A stretch of 64,000 nt of DNA from Bacillota bacterium (GCA_017397935.1 JAFQHN010000016.1:29593-93592); one strand, 5' to 3'. Positions 1 to 9,575 are shown, counted from the first letter of the stretch. Translations and numbers: made by a program. The notes: generated from the letters alone by a model not told the origin.

Positions 1-1237
1 TTTCCAGATAAACCACACCGTCAACCTCAGGCGCATGATACTGAGAGCGCGCCTCAAAATAACGGGGGAAGTCCAACGAAGGCTGCTCCAAAATCACCGG
101 CAGACACTTGCCCACCAGCTGTTCGCGGCGTCGGGCGCTGCCGTCGGCCAGCACCGCCATCAGCTGATTATAACGCCGTGCTTTCACATCCTCATCCACC
201 TGGTCGGGCATATCAGCCGCAGGTGTGTCCTCCTCCTGCGAGTATTGGAAAACGCCTGCCCAATCCAGCTCCGCCTCAGCTGCAAAATCCAGCAGCTCGG
301 CAAAATCCTCATCCGTCTCCCCGGGGAAGCCCACCATAAATGTCGTACGGATGGCGGCATCAGGCAGGTATTCGCGGATTTTCGCCAGCAGCGTCTCAAT
401 CCCGGCCCGCCCCAGACGGCGGTTCATGCGGCTTACCACCGGCTGGCTCACGTGCTGCATCGGTATGTCCAGATAATGACAGAAGGTTTTGCAATCACGC
501 ATCACCGCCAGCAATTCATCATTTATCCCCTCGGGGTAAGCGTACAGTACACGCAGCATGGCAAACCCCAGCTTGTCCATCTCACGCAGCAGTTCCGCCA
601 GCAGCGGCCGCCCGGCCAGATCCTGCCCGTAAGCGGTGGTATCCTGCGCGATCAGGCACAACTCCTTAACACCGGCGGCCTTCATCTCGGCAGCCTCGGC
701 CAGCAGCTCATCCATCGGACGGCTGTGCAGCGGCCCACGGATGTTGGGAATAGCACAAAAAGTACAATGATTGTTGCAGCCTTCGGCAATCTTCAAATAA
801 GCGGTGTACGGCGGTGTCAACTGCACCCGTCCGCAGGCAGGCGGCAATTTTTTGGGCCGGCGCTTACCTGCCTGCTCGGCCAGCTTTTCCCACAGCAGAT
901 ACGGCAGTTCGGCGTAATCCTCGGTGCCCAGCAGCAAATCGATCTCCGGCATTTCCATGGCCAGCTCCTCACCGTAACGCTGCGTCAAACAGCCGGTGGC
1001 CACCAACAGCAGCAGCTCACCCTGCTCTTTCAGCTCGGCCAGCTCCAAAATCCGTTCAATGGATTCCTGTTTGGCATCGTTGATAAAACCGCAGGTATTC
1101 ACCACCACGATCTGCGCCTCAAACGGATCCTCTGTCAGCGCAAACCCCGCCGAAACCAGGCCGCCCAGGGCATACTCGCTGTCGGCCAGATTTTTGGCAC
1201 AACCCATAGTATCAAAATAAATTTTTACAGCATCCAC
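1..1237 (-). CDS. rimO: Ribosomal protein S12 methylthiotransferase RimO, 3' end cut by window edge
   Basis: RimO is a radical-SAM enzyme that methylthiolates a conserved aspartate of ribosomal protein S12. The reading frame opens with an N-terminal UPF0004-type domain (motif DTMGCAKN, then NTCGFINDAK, with further cysteine in ATGCL) and continues into the radical-SAM core with the cluster motif CNNHCTFC about 150 residues in. The start is a GTG with GAGGT eight bases upstream. The frame stays open to base 1, so the C-terminal TRAM domain lies outside the window. DTMGCAKN and the overall layout favour RimO over the related tRNA enzyme MiaB. It follows rodZ after 30 bases, probably in the ftsK-rodZ-rimO transcription unit. 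Confidence 0.9.
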   Translation of the reverse strand, partial: MDAVKIYFDTMGCAKNLADSEYALGGLVSAGFALTEDPFEAQIVVVNTCGFINDAKQESIERILELAELKEQGELLLLVATGCLTQRYGEELAMEMPEIDLLLGTEDYAELPYLLWEKLAEQAGKRRPKKLPPACGRVQLTPPYTAYLKIAEGCNNHCTFCAIPNIRGPLHSRPMDELLAEAAEMKAAGVKELCLIAQDTTAYGQDLAGRPLLAELLREMDKLGFAMLRVLYAYPEGINDELLAVMRDCKTFCHYLDIPMQHVSQPVVSRMNRRLGRAGIETLLAKIREYLPDAAIRTTFMVGFPGETDEDFAELLDFAAEAELDWAGVFQYSQEEDTPAADMPDQVDEDVKARRYNQLMAVLADGSARRREQLVGKCLPVILEQPSLDFPRYFEARSQYHAPEVDGVVYLE

Positions 1238-1266
1238 AAGAATTTACCTCATTCTATGTAATATTT

Positions 1267-2145
1267 TTATTCGGTCGGCTGGTCGGCATAGCCGGCATAA
1301 TCATCGGGATAAAAATTGATGTTCCAAATATCATAACCGCCGCTGAAATCTTCCAGCACCTCGCCGTTATATTCCACCCGTGTTTTGGTGGCCTTGTTAA
1401 ACCGCAGGTACAGGTGTTCATCGGCCACCAGCCCCTGCGATAACCCCGGCGCCAGCGTTACCTGCTTATTCTCACCGCCGTCAGCCTTGTATCCCAGCCA
1501 AACTTCCTCATCACCGGCCGTCACGATAACCGTCACCGGGGCTGCCGCCACCTCATTATCCGCAACCGGCGGCGGGTTATTACCACCCATAAAACCGGGC
1601 AGCTGCGGGTTATCCTGCAACAAATACAGCATCAACAGCAGCACCACCACCAAGCTGCCCAGCAAAATCCACAAAAACCGCTTGCCAAAGCTGCGGTTGC
1701 GGGTACGCAGCGGCCGTCCCATCGCCACATTAGAGTACGCCGAGGCCCTGAGCCGGTTGGCATTTTCCGCCTTGGCGTTACGGTCAGTCAGGCGGGTGGC
1801 CGCCTTATTCTTAGCCTCGTGCCATTGTTCGGGCGTACCACCCTCGGTCACGGTCTGCACCACCTTTTTGCCGGATATATAAGTCTCAAAACCGGTATCT
1901 GCGCTAAGTCCGGCATAATACTCCTTAACATCGGCCACAAAAGGCGCAGTATCAAGGCCCAAAAACTTAGCATAACTCTCCACAAAGCCAATCGCATAGA
2001 TACGCCCCGGCAGCTCGGCCAAATTTCCTTCTTCCAGCTTTTGCAGATAAAACTCCCGCACCTTGGTGGCATCCTCCACCTCGGCATAGCTCAAACCCAT
2101 AGCCTCTCTGGTAACTTTCAGCAAGCGGCCGTTTTCTTCCAACAT
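1267..2145 (-). CDS. rodZ: RodZ-like helix-turn-helix membrane protein
   Basis: RodZ-family proteins link the MreB cytoskeleton to the membrane and influence cell shape; the B. subtilis relative next to ftsK is YmfM. An N-terminal HTH_25-type domain (GRLLKVTREAMGLSYAEVE, about residues 5-70) is followed by a charged linker, one hydrophobic membrane segment near residues 155-176 (FLWILLGSLVVVLLLMLYLL) and an extracytoplasmic C-terminal domain of DUF4115 type. The ATG chosen lies five bases after GGAGG; a GTG two codons earlier overlaps the ribosome site. It lies between ftsK and rimO, both on the same strand. Confidence 0.85.
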   Translation of the reverse strand: MLEENGRLLKVTREAMGLSYAEVEDATKVREFYLQKLEEGNLAELPGRIYAIGFVESYAKFLGLDTAPFVADVKEYYAGLSADTGFETYISGKKVVQTVTEGGTPEQWHEAKNKAATRLTDRNAKAENANRLRASAYSNVAMGRPLRTRNRSFGKRFLWILLGSLVVVLLLMLYLLQDNPQLPGFMGGNNPPPVADNEVAAAPVTVIVTAGDEEVWLGYKADGGENKQVTLAPGLSQGLVADEHLYLRFNKATKTRVEYNGEVLEDFSGGYDIWNINFYPDDYAGYADQPTE

Positions 2146-2214
2146 CGACACCTCCGCCTTTCCCTAAATCCATCCATTACCCTGTATTCAGTCTGCCATC
2201 ACAGCATAAATTGC

Positions 2215-5022
2215 TTATAAATCCTCATTCCGTCTGGCTTCGGCCGCCTCCGCCGCCGATACCGCCTCATCCACCGCCGCTGCAAACTCATCAAAGCCGA
2301 TCTGCTCATATTTATCAGTCTGCTCAGTCTGCCCGTTTGGCTCATTACCTTCGGCAGCTTGTTCATCCGCCAACGGCTGCTGCAAATAAAGCGACGCAAA
2401 GGTAGGCATATTCATCAGCACCGTGCGCTTGTTGCCCTCCGGTGCGCTGACGATACCCAACTCCTGCATGGTTTCAATCAGCCGCGCCGCGCGGTTATAT
2501 CCAATGCGGAAGCGCCGCTGCAAAGAGGATGCCGAGGCCTGTCCGCTGGTGATAACCTGCTGGCAGGCGTCAAAAAACAACTCATCCTGTGCATCCTTCT
2601 CCGGCTCAGCCTGCTCCTCCTGCGCTTCGGGCAGCGGCAGCTCCAAATATTCCGGCTCAGCCTGCTGCTTGCAGTACGCCACCAAATCGTGAATTTCCTC
2701 CTCGGTCAAAAACGCACCCTGCACACGCAGCGGCTTTTGCATACCGATGGGGAAATACAGCATATCGCCCTTGCCCAGCAGCTTTTCCGCACCGCCCATA
2801 TCCAAAATGGTGCGGGAGTCGATCTGCGATGATACCGCAAAAGCAATTCGCGAGGGAATGTTGGCCTTGATAAGACCGGTAATTACATCCACCGACGGAC
2901 GCTGCGTGGCGATAACCAGATGAATACCCGCCGCACGGGCCATCTGCGCCAGACGGCAGATAGAATCCTCCACATCATGCGATGCCACCATCATCAAATC
3001 GGCCAACTCATCAATCAGCACCACGATCTGCGGCATCTTCTGCACATCGGGCAGTTCATTGTACGCCGTAAAATTCTTAACACCGGCAGTTACAAAGACC
3101 AGATACCGCCGTTCCATCTCGCTGACAACCTCTTTCAGCACCTGAGAGGCTTTTTTGGCATCGGTGACCACCGGGCGGCCCAGGTGTGGCAGGCCCACAT
3201 AACCCGTCAGTTCCACCTTCTTGGGGTCCACCATAATAAACTTCACTTCATCGGGCTTGGCCTTGTATAAAATACTGCAAATCAGCGTGTTCATGCACAC
3301 ACTCTTACCGCTGCCGGTCGCACCGGCAATCATCAGGTGCGGCATATCGGCCAGATTACCCACAATCGCGCTGCCGTTAATATCCACACCAAAAGCAATA
3401 CTCAGCTTGGATTTACTCTTGGCAAAGGTCTCGCTGGCCAGCACATCCTTAAAATACACCGGGCTGGTTTCCTCACGCGCCACCTCAATGCCCACCACCG
3501 ATTTACCCGGTACAGGAGCCTCAATTCTAAGCCCCCGTGCCGCCAGCGCCAGCGCAATATCGTCCGCCAGACTGACAATGCGTGAAATTTTTACGCCCGG
3601 TGCCGGCTGCAATTCATAGCGGATAATCGCCGGCCCGCAGACCACCTCCACCACCTTGGTTTTAACGCCAAAGCTGGCCAGCACATTCTCCAAAGCCACG
3701 CTGTCATCCATAATCCGCTGGTTGATGCGGGGGTTACGCACGGTAATGCCGCCCTTCATCAAGGATACCGGCGGCAGCTGATAATCCACCACACGTTTCA
3801 GCTCGGTATGGATATGCTCATCGCCGTCAATATTTTCATTCGTATTTTCATTCGTATTTTCATTAGCATTTTCCGTTGCCTTCTCAGCCGTATTTCCCGC
3901 AGCAGCAGCCGTTTCCATGCCTTTTTGCGGCTCATTTACGGCCTTCTCTGCCGCTTTTTCCGCCGATACCACACTCTGTTCCTCCGCTGCGGCAACTTCC
4001 CTCTGCGGCTCTGTTTCGGCCGGTGTCGGCGCCCCCGCAATATTGATTTTCGGCGGCTCACGGTGGCTGTTGGCCCAAGCTGCGGCAGCTTGCTTCTGCG
4101 CCTGCAAACGCTCGGCCTCATTTTGCTCATCCTGGCGGCTGTAATGCAGCACACCGGCCATCTCCGGCCCGGCTGCTGAATTATCCCCCAACATCTGCCC
4201 CACCGTCACCTTATCATAATCACTCTTGGGTGTTTCCTCAAAACGCCGTCCGCTGTATTCAGTGATCACCGGCGGCAGCTTGATCTCCGGCTGCGGTTTA
4301 GCCATCACCTGCTGTCTGGTAATTTCCGTATCAGCAGACTTTTCCGCCTGTGCGGCCCTGGCAGCCTCCTGTTTTTCGGCAGCGGCAGCAGCCATATTCT
4401 TCGGTACCGCCGCCAATGCCCCAAACATCTTCACAAAAACCTGCAAATCAACGGCCAAAATCAGACCCAACAGCAAAAATGCCGCCAGAACTATGTACTG
4501 CGCGGTGTTGCTGGGCAGCCAAAACAGCGGCAGGCAGGCCACAAAACCGCAGATACTGCCGCCGAAGCCGTCCAGAGCCACCTGCATGGCCGCCGCAAAA
4601 CCGCCCGCAAAGTGGTGGATGTGCAGCAAACCGGCCAGCGCCATAAAAAACAGACACCATCCCACCACCTGCCAGGAATCAAAACGCCCCTTGCGCTCGC
4701 TATACAGGCCATAACCCAGGTACAGCAGCACCGCCGCCATACCCATGTTGGCCACCGCCGCCGGAATATCCGCTGCCGCCTGCGCCACCGTCGGCTTGTT
4801 AAGCAGCACGCCCACTGCCAGCACCAAAAACCACAGCCCCAGCAGCAGACCCAGCAGCATCAACCCCACACCCAAAGAGCGAAACTGCTCGGCTGTTTGC
4901 TGTGCCGTTGCCTTTTTGCCCTTGGCCGCAGGCTTGCGGCTGCTTGGTTTTCCGGTATTCTTATTGGTTGTTTTACCGGTTGTTTTACCGTTTTTATTAC
5001 TCGTCTTATTTTCCGTTGCCAT
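2215..5022 (-). CDS. ftsK: FtsK/SpoIIIE-family DNA translocase
   Basis: This is a membrane-anchored hexameric DNA pump that moves chromosome into the daughter cell or forespore. The 935 residues comprise about four membrane segments within residues 50-195, a low-complexity Ala/Glu/Gln linker (about 200-410) containing a short NENTNENTNENI repeat, and the motor with Walker A GATGSGKSV near 567 and Walker B VVLIDELADLMM near 668. The DNA-reading winged-helix gamma domain follows (about 812-870, LQRRFRIGYNRAARLIE). About 65 residues follow gamma, which is longer and more acidic than usual. The start ATG has GAGG eight bases upstream. Placement after tepA and ylzJ matches spoIIIE in B. subtilis. 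Confidence 0.95.
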   Translation of the reverse strand: MATENKTSNKNGKTTGKTTNKNTGKPSSRKPAAKGKKATAQQTAEQFRSLGVGLMLLGLLLGLWFLVLAVGVLLNKPTVAQAAADIPAAVANMGMAAVLLYLGYGLYSERKGRFDSWQVVGWCLFFMALAGLLHIHHFAGGFAAAMQVALDGFGGSICGFVACLPLFWLPSNTAQYIVLAAFLLLGLILAVDLQVFVKMFGALAAVPKNMAAAAAEKQEAARAAQAEKSADTEITRQQVMAKPQPEIKLPPVITEYSGRRFEETPKSDYDKVTVGQMLGDNSAAGPEMAGVLHYSRQDEQNEAERLQAQKQAAAAWANSHREPPKINIAGAPTPAETEPQREVAAAEEQSVVSAEKAAEKAVNEPQKGMETAAAAGNTAEKATENANENTNENTNENIDGDEHIHTELKRVVDYQLPPVSLMKGGITVRNPRINQRIMDDSVALENVLASFGVKTKVVEVVCGPAIIRYELQPAPGVKISRIVSLADDIALALAARGLRIEAPVPGKSVVGIEVAREETSPVYFKDVLASETFAKSKSKLSIAFGVDINGSAIVGNLADMPHLMIAGATGSGKSVCMNTLICSILYKAKPDEVKFIMVDPKKVELTGYVGLPHLGRPVVTDAKKASQVLKEVVSEMERRYLVFVTAGVKNFTAYNELPDVQKMPQIVVLIDELADLMMVASHDVEDSICRLAQMARAAGIHLVIATQRPSVDVITGLIKANIPSRIAFAVSSQIDSRTILDMGGAEKLLGKGDMLYFPIGMQKPLRVQGAFLTEEEIHDLVAYCKQQAEPEYLELPLPEAQEEQAEPEKDAQDELFFDACQQVITSGQASASSLQRRFRIGYNRAARLIETMQELGIVSAPEGNKRTVLMNMPTFASLYLQQPLADEQAAEGNEPNGQTEQTDKYEQIGFDEFAAAVDEAVSAAEAAEARRNEDL

Positions 5023-5150
5023 TCAGTTATCCTCACCCAAATTTCTCAGTTAATCTTCGCTTAAAAATCCTCGCTAAACCATATCTTAACCATATCACAA
5101 AAAGCAAATTACTTAACTGTTAATAGTTCGTCAGGATAACTGCAAATCCT

Positions 5151-5360
5151 TTATTTCGGCAGAAAAATTCTCCGCCCCGGCTGCAAGCCGCTGTTCAAAA
5201 AATCCTTCGGGTCGGTGCTGGTCAGCGCCTCAATGCTGAAAAATCCGTCACCTGCACTCCGCAGACGGCAGGGGCAATTCTCCACCTGCCCGTCAATCAG
5301 GCTGATAGCCTCCTCCATGCCGCTTAATACCACGGCTTCGGGTATCACACTCCACAGCAA
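5151..5360 (-). CDS. ylzJ: YlzJ-like small protein
   Basis: This is a 69-residue protein of the YlzJ family, function unknown, conserved beside the TepA protease and SpoIIIE/FtsK in spore-forming Bacillota. It starts at TTG, about eight bases after a strong AAGGGGG site. The N-terminal LWSVIPEAVVLSG and C-terminal LQPGRRIFLPK resemble the family. It begins 22 bases after the tepA stop and lies about 130 bases before ftsK, so the three genes are probably cotranscribed. It has no signal peptide or membrane segment. The identification rests mostly on size, position and the weakly conserved ends. Confidence 0.75.
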   Translation of the reverse strand: MLWSVIPEAVVLSGMEEAISLIDGQVENCPCRLRSAGDGFFSIEALTSTDPKDFLNSGLQPGRRIFLPK

Positions 5361-5381
5361 TCACTTCGCCCCCTTGTCTTT

Positions 5382-6170
5382 TCAATTTATCTGATTTTTG
5401 TTTTCGTCAATCATGCGGTGCAGCTCCCGCAAAGCGTCCTGCAAACTGCCCACCTCGTCAATCAAGCCGCATTTTACGGCGTCCTCGCCGGCCAAAACCG
5501 TACCGATGTCCCTCGCCAGCTCGCCGGTGTTCATCATAAATTTACGCACCTGCTTGTCCGAAATTTTGGAGTGCGCCGTGATAAACCCAATCACCCGGTC
5601 CTGCATACGCTCCAAATAATCAAAGCTCTGCTGCACACCCAGCACCATGCCCGTCATCCGTATGGGGTGAATAGTCATGGTAGCCGTCGGCGCAATATAG
5701 GATTTCTTCGCCGCCACGGCAATCGGCACACCAATACTGTGCCCGCCGCCCAGCACCAGCGATACCACCGGCTTGCTCATACCGGCCATCATCTCGGCAA
5801 TCGCCAAACCGCCCTCCACATCACCGCCCACGGTGTTCAATATCACCAGCAGGCCCTTGATGTCGGGGCTTTCCTCCACTGCCACCAGCTGGGGCATAAT
5901 ATGCTCATACTTGGTGGTTTTGTTCTGCGGCGGCAGCACCAAATGCCCCTCCACCTGCCCGATAATCGTCAGCACATGGATCTCGCTCACCAGCTCCGGC
6001 ACCTTGGCCGTACCCAGCTCGCTTATCACATCCGAGCGGTCAACATCCTGCTGCGTTTGCTCCTCCTGCCGATTTTCGTTTTCTTCCGCCGTTTTATCAG
6101 CCTGATTATCCGCAATCTCGTTTTTATATGCCGCATTTTGGCGGCGATTTTCCTGTTGTCCGGTCAACAC
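5382..6170 (-). CDS. tepA: TepA/YmfB-type ClpP-fold serine protease
   Basis: TepA-type proteins are ClpP/SppA-fold peptidases linked to protein export and spore development. The crotonase-like core shows the nucleophile-serine motif GGGHSIGVP and the histidine-bearing segment TIHPIRMTG; a conserved [17 protein letters not shown] segment precedes them. The first 45 residues are Glu/Gln/Asn-rich and polar. I chose the GTG six bases after AAGGGAG; an in-frame TTG 42 bases upstream (base 6212) has no visible ribosome site. The gene heads the tepA-ylzJ-ftsK-rodZ-rimO run and sits behind the rnj terminator and three 14-bp tandem repeats. Confidence 0.88.
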   Translation of the reverse strand: MLTGQQENRRQNAAYKNEIADNQADKTAEENENRQEEQTQQDVDRSDVISELGTAKVPELVSEIHVLTIIGQVEGHLVLPPQNKTTKYEHIMPQLVAVEESPDIKGLLVILNTVGGDVEGGLAIAEMMAGMSKPVVSLVLGGGHSIGVPIAVAAKKSYIAPTATMTIHPIRMTGMVLGVQQSFDYLERMQDRVIGFITAHSKISDKQVRKFMMNTGELARDIGTVLAGEDAVKCGLIDEVGSLQDALRELHRMIDENKNQIN

Positions 6171-6258
6171 ACGCATCTCCCTTAATTTATTTTGCCAATT
6201 AAACTTTATCAATTAAGCTTATATCTGCTGCGGCTTATTCTGCCCAATATGTCCACTT

Positions 6259-6300
6259 TTAATGCACAATATTTAATGCATAATATCTAATGCATAATTT
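6259..6300. repeat. Three tandem 14-bp repeats with ATGCA(T) core
   Basis: Three consecutive 14-base units, TTAATGCACAATAT, TTAATGCATAATAT and CTAATGCATAATTT, lie between the rnj terminator and the start of tepA. The cores are palindromic (ATGCAT). They could be regulatory iterons for the tepA-ftsK unit or simple slippage products; nothing in the sequence decides between these. Confidence 0.7.
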
Positions 6301-6307
6301 TATGACA

Positions 6308-6352
6308 GAAAAAAACGCCCTGCTCCACGGATTTCTCCACAGAACAAAGCGT
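6308..6352 (-). terminator. Rho-independent terminator of rnj
   Basis: A 17-bp stem (with G-U pairs) around loop GAAA runs from ACGCTTTGTTCTGTGGA to TCCGTGGAGCAGGGCGT on the minus strand and is followed by seven T. It lies 27 bases after the rnj stop codon. Confidence 0.88.
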
Positions 6353-6378
6353 CTTAATTCAATTTTAATTAAATTGCC

Positions 6379-8418
6379 TTAAATCTCATTGATGATCGGC
6401 ACAATAATCGGCTTGCGGCCGGTACGCTCAAAGCACAGCTTGGCAATAGCCGTTTTAATGCTGCTCTTCATGGCGGATTGGCTGTATTCCTTATCGGCAA
6501 AGCTCTCCACAATGGTCACAATGCGCTTTTCAGCCTCACGGAAGATAGTATCGTTGCCCTTCTCATACACAAACCCACGGGAGAAAATGTACGGCATACT
6601 GTTCAGGCGGCACTCGTTGCGGTCAATCACAATGCTGGCGATCACAATGCCGTCCTGAGAAAGCTGCTTGCGGTCTTTCAGCACGGTGGTACCCACGTCA
6701 CCGATACCGCGGCCGTCAATCAAAATCTGGCCGGCGTGTACCTTGCCGTTTACCTTGCCGCTGCGCGCTGTCAGCTCCAACACCTGTCCGTTTTCCATAA
6801 TGAACACATTTTTGCCCGGCACACCCATACGCTCGGCCAGCTTACCGTGCTCACACAGCATACGGTACTCGCCGTGCACCGGCATAAAGAATTTGGGCCG
6901 CACCAGATTAAAAATCAGCTTCAAATCCTCCTGGCTGGCGTGGCCGGAAACATGAATCCCCAGGCTGCGGCCATAAGCCACATCAACCCCCAGATGATAC
7001 AGGTTATCCACCGTTTTGGAAATCATCTTCTCATTACCGGGGATGGGGTTGGCCGAGATAACCACCAAATCACCGGGGCGCAAATGCACCTGTCGGTGTT
7101 CGCCCTGCGACATTCTGGTAAGACCAGCCAAGGTTTCGCCCTGGCTGCCGGTGGTCAAAATGGCCAGCTTGCGGTCGGGATATTTTTTAATATCATTGAT
7201 GTCAATAAAAGTGCTGGCTTTGGCCTTCAAATAGCCCAGCTCGGTGGCGATACCCACCACATTGTTCATGCCGCGGCCCACCACGGCCACCTTGCGGCCG
7301 GTACGCTCCGCCGCCCAAATAGCCTGCTGAATACGATGCACATTAGAGGCAAAAGTGGTCACAATAATGCGGCCGGTAGCATTCAAAAAGATGGTATCCA
7401 GCGACTGACCGACCGTTTTCTCCGATGCCGTAAAGCCCGGACGCTCAACATTGGTACTGTCCGCCATCAGCAGCAGTACGCCCTCCTGTCCCAGCTCAGA
7501 GATTCTGTTCAAATCCATAAACTGGTCATCGATCGGCGACATATCGATCTTAAAGTCACCCGTATGCAGGCACACACCCACCGGCGTATGGATAGCCAGC
7601 GCCATCGAATCGGGGATACTGTGAGATACGTGGATAAACTCGATCTTAAACGGGCCGGCCGTAATCACATCACGCGACGATACCTCATGCAGGTTGTTGC
7701 TGCTCAGGTTATGCTCTTTCAGCTTACCTTTCAGCAAACCCAGCGTCAGGCGGCTGCCGTAAACCGGCACCTTCAAATCCTTCAAAACATAAGGCAGGGC
7801 GCCGATATGGTCCTCATGCCCGTGCGTCACAAAAATACCGCGCACCATGCTGCGGTTTTCCAGCAAATAATTATAATCAGGTATTACCAAATCAATACCC
7901 AGCTGTTCCTCGTCAGGGAAGGTCATGCCGCTGTCCACCACAATAATATTGTTGCCGAACTTAAACGCGGTCATGTTTTTGCCAACCTCACCCAAGCCGC
8001 CCAGCGGAATAACCGTCAGCTTTTGGCGGGATGAAGCATCTTTATGCGCGGTTTCCTTGGCGGCTGTCTGCTCGCTCAATTTCATCTCTGCGCTTTTCTC
8101 CGAATTAAATTTGCGGCTATCTACCTGCGCACGGGTTTTGGTGCCCTTGCCGGCGGAATTACTTTTGCTGTTTTTGGTTGCCGGGCGGCTGTTTCTGCTG
8201 CGGCTGCCGGCCGGCTTGGCGGTCTGCTCGGTCGGGGCAGCTTCCTCCGCCTTGGGGGCAGCCTTCACGGCTGCGGCCTCCGGCTTCTTGGTGCCGGCGG
8301 CTTTTTTGGCGCTGCGGGCCAGATTTTTTATCACATCTGCGGCGGCGCTCTTCAAACTGATACCTGCCGGTTCAGCAACTTCTACCCTGGCAGTATCATT
8401 TATATTTTGCTTGGCCAT
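6379..8418 (-). CDS. rnj: Ribonuclease J with long basic N-terminal extension
   Basis: RNase J is a metallo-beta-lactamase/beta-CASP nuclease with endonuclease and 5'-3' exonuclease activity, central to mRNA decay in Bacillota. The core begins near residue 133 (KLTVIPLGGLGEVGKNM) and shows HGHEDHIGALPY, HVSHSIPDS, HTGDFKID and the beta-CASP motif HVSGHA; it then matches the usual length of about 550 residues. Ahead of it is a roughly 130-residue Lys/Ala/Ser-rich disordered extension that is unusual for the family. The chosen ATG is seven bases after GGAG. The position before tepA matches rnjB (ymfA) in B. subtilis; RNase J1 versus J2 type was not resolved. Confidence 0.92.
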   Translation of the reverse strand: MAKQNINDTARVEVAEPAGISLKSAAADVIKNLARSAKKAAGTKKPEAAAVKAAPKAEEAAPTEQTAKPAGSRSRNSRPATKNSKSNSAGKGTKTRAQVDSRKFNSEKSAEMKLSEQTAAKETAHKDASSRQKLTVIPLGGLGEVGKNMTAFKFGNNIIVVDSGMTFPDEEQLGIDLVIPDYNYLLENRSMVRGIFVTHGHEDHIGALPYVLKDLKVPVYGSRLTLGLLKGKLKEHNLSSNNLHEVSSRDVITAGPFKIEFIHVSHSIPDSMALAIHTPVGVCLHTGDFKIDMSPIDDQFMDLNRISELGQEGVLLLMADSTNVERPGFTASEKTVGQSLDTIFLNATGRIIVTTFASNVHRIQQAIWAAERTGRKVAVVGRGMNNVVGIATELGYLKAKASTFIDINDIKKYPDRKLAILTTGSQGETLAGLTRMSQGEHRQVHLRPGDLVVISANPIPGNEKMISKTVDNLYHLGVDVAYGRSLGIHVSGHASQEDLKLIFNLVRPKFFMPVHGEYRMLCEHGKLAERMGVPGKNVFIMENGQVLELTARSGKVNGKVHAGQILIDGRGIGDVGTTVLKDRKQLSQDGIVIASIVIDRNECRLNSMPYIFSRGFVYEKGNDTIFREAEKRIVTIVESFADKEYSQSAMKSSIKTAIAKLCFERTGRKPIIVPIINEI

Positions 8419-8612
8419 AATCACACTCCTTTTTTCTTTTAATAATCAAAATAATAGTTTAGATTTAATTTCTTCTTTAATTTCTTCCGGCTGTCATCCG
8501 GATTCTCTTGCAGCAAATTTTCTTCGGATGTATTTATAACTTATATTTATTATTTAAGCGTATTTAAGCGGCTTGTCCTGCCCGATTACAAAGCAAACAG
8601 GCTGCTACACTT

Positions 8613-8644
8613 ATTATAGCAGCTTATTGCCTGCTGATAAACCA
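8613..8644 (-). promoter_or_regulatory. Possible promoter for rnj
   Basis: An extended -10 (TGC-TATAAT) lies about 195 bases upstream of rnj, with a weak -35 (TTTATC) at 17 bases. The same TATAAT is in the loop and right arm of a small GCTGCTA/TAGCAGC hairpin, so the site may alternatively act as a weak terminator after dapA. The rest of the 270-base gap between rnj and dapA shows no gene. Confidence 0.35.
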
Positions 8645-8690
8645 GCGATATACACCAAATCTCGGCAAATACAACCAATTTACACCAATA

Positions 8691-9575
8691 TTATGCCAAC
8701 AAACCGTATTTTTTCAGCAATTCGGTCAGCACAGCGGTCTCCTGCTCGCTCGGCGGGGCAAGCGGCAGACGGCAATCACCCATATCCCAGCCCAGCAGAT
8801 TCAGGCAAGCCTTTACCGGCACAGGGTTGGTGGTGATGAACAGCTTTTTGAACATCTCAAAATAATGCAGGTGCAATTCCAGCGCCCGCGCCACATCACC
8901 GGCCTGATAAGCATTGATCATCGCCGCAATTTCGTTGCCGATAAGATGCGAAGCCACGCTGATAACACCGTCACCGCCCACCGACATTACCGGCAGAGTC
9001 AGCGAATCATCACCGCTGTAAACCGCAAAATCACGGGGCAGCATGGTACGCAGCACACTCACCGAATCCAAACTGCCGGTTGCGTCCTTGATCGCCACAA
9101 TATTCGGGCAATCGTTGGCCAGGCGCAGTACGGTCTCCGGCTGAATATTCACACCGGTACGGCCGGGAATATTATACAGAACAATCGGAATATCGGCGCT
9201 GGCCGCAATTTTGGCAAAATGCAGATACAACCCCTCCTGAGAAGGCTTGTTGTAATACGGCGCCACCGCCAGCAGAGCATCGGCACCGGCCTGCTGCGCT
9301 TTTTTGGCCACCTCACAAGAGTAAGCGGTTTCATTATCGGTGGTACCCAAAATCAGCTTGCCTTCTGTACCCACGGCCTCCCTGGCCGCTGCCCACAGAT
9401 TGGCACGCTCATCCAAAGAAAGGCAGGGACTCTCACCCGTGGTACCGCAAACCAGCACCGCGTCCGAGCCGTTATGCAACAGGTGCTGTGTCAGTTTCTG
9501 TACTTTGGCATAATCCACCTCTCCTGCTTTATTGTACGGAGTTACCATCGCAGTTATAACCTTACCAAAATTCAT
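8691..9575 (-). CDS. dapA: 4-hydroxy-tetrahydrodipicolinate synthase
   Basis: DapA condenses pyruvate with aspartate semialdehyde, the first step committed to lysine, diaminopimelate and dipicolinate. The 294-residue TIM barrel has the family length. The pyruvate Schiff-base lysine is in IVAIKDATGS, and the tyrosine of VLYNIPGRTGV contributes to the catalytic relay; GTTGESP forms the substrate loop near residue 45. The ATG has AAGGGG eight bases upstream. It follows asd by 65 bases and precedes rnj, as in B. subtilis except that the aspartokinase gene dapG is missing from between asd and dapA. Confidence 0.95.
   Translation of the reverse strand: MNFGKVITAMVTPYNKAGEVDYAKVQKLTQHLLHNGSDAVLVCGTTGESPCLSLDERANLWAAAREAVGTEGKLILGTTDNETAYSCEVAKKAQQAGADALLAVAPYYNKPSQEGLYLHFAKIAASADIPIVLYNIPGRTGVNIQPETVLRLANDCPNIVAIKDATGSLDSVSVLRTMLPRDFAVYSGDDSLTLPVMSVGGDGVISVASHLIGNEIAAMINAYQAGDVARALELHLHYFEMFKKLFITTNPVPVKACLNLLGWDMGDCRLPLAPPSEQETAVLTELLKKYGLLA

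Noticed and set aside
35..1261. 408-codon plus-strand open frame over the left end
   Set aside because: It is antisense to rimO, whose motifs (DTMGCAKN, CNNHCTFC) are unmistakable on the minus strand; its own product is Gln/His/Arg-rich without a domain.
3830..3865. Short ATTTTCATTCGT repeats, considered as a CRISPR or regulatory repeat
   Set aside because: They lie inside ftsK and encode the NENT repeat of the linker; a simple coding microrepeat.
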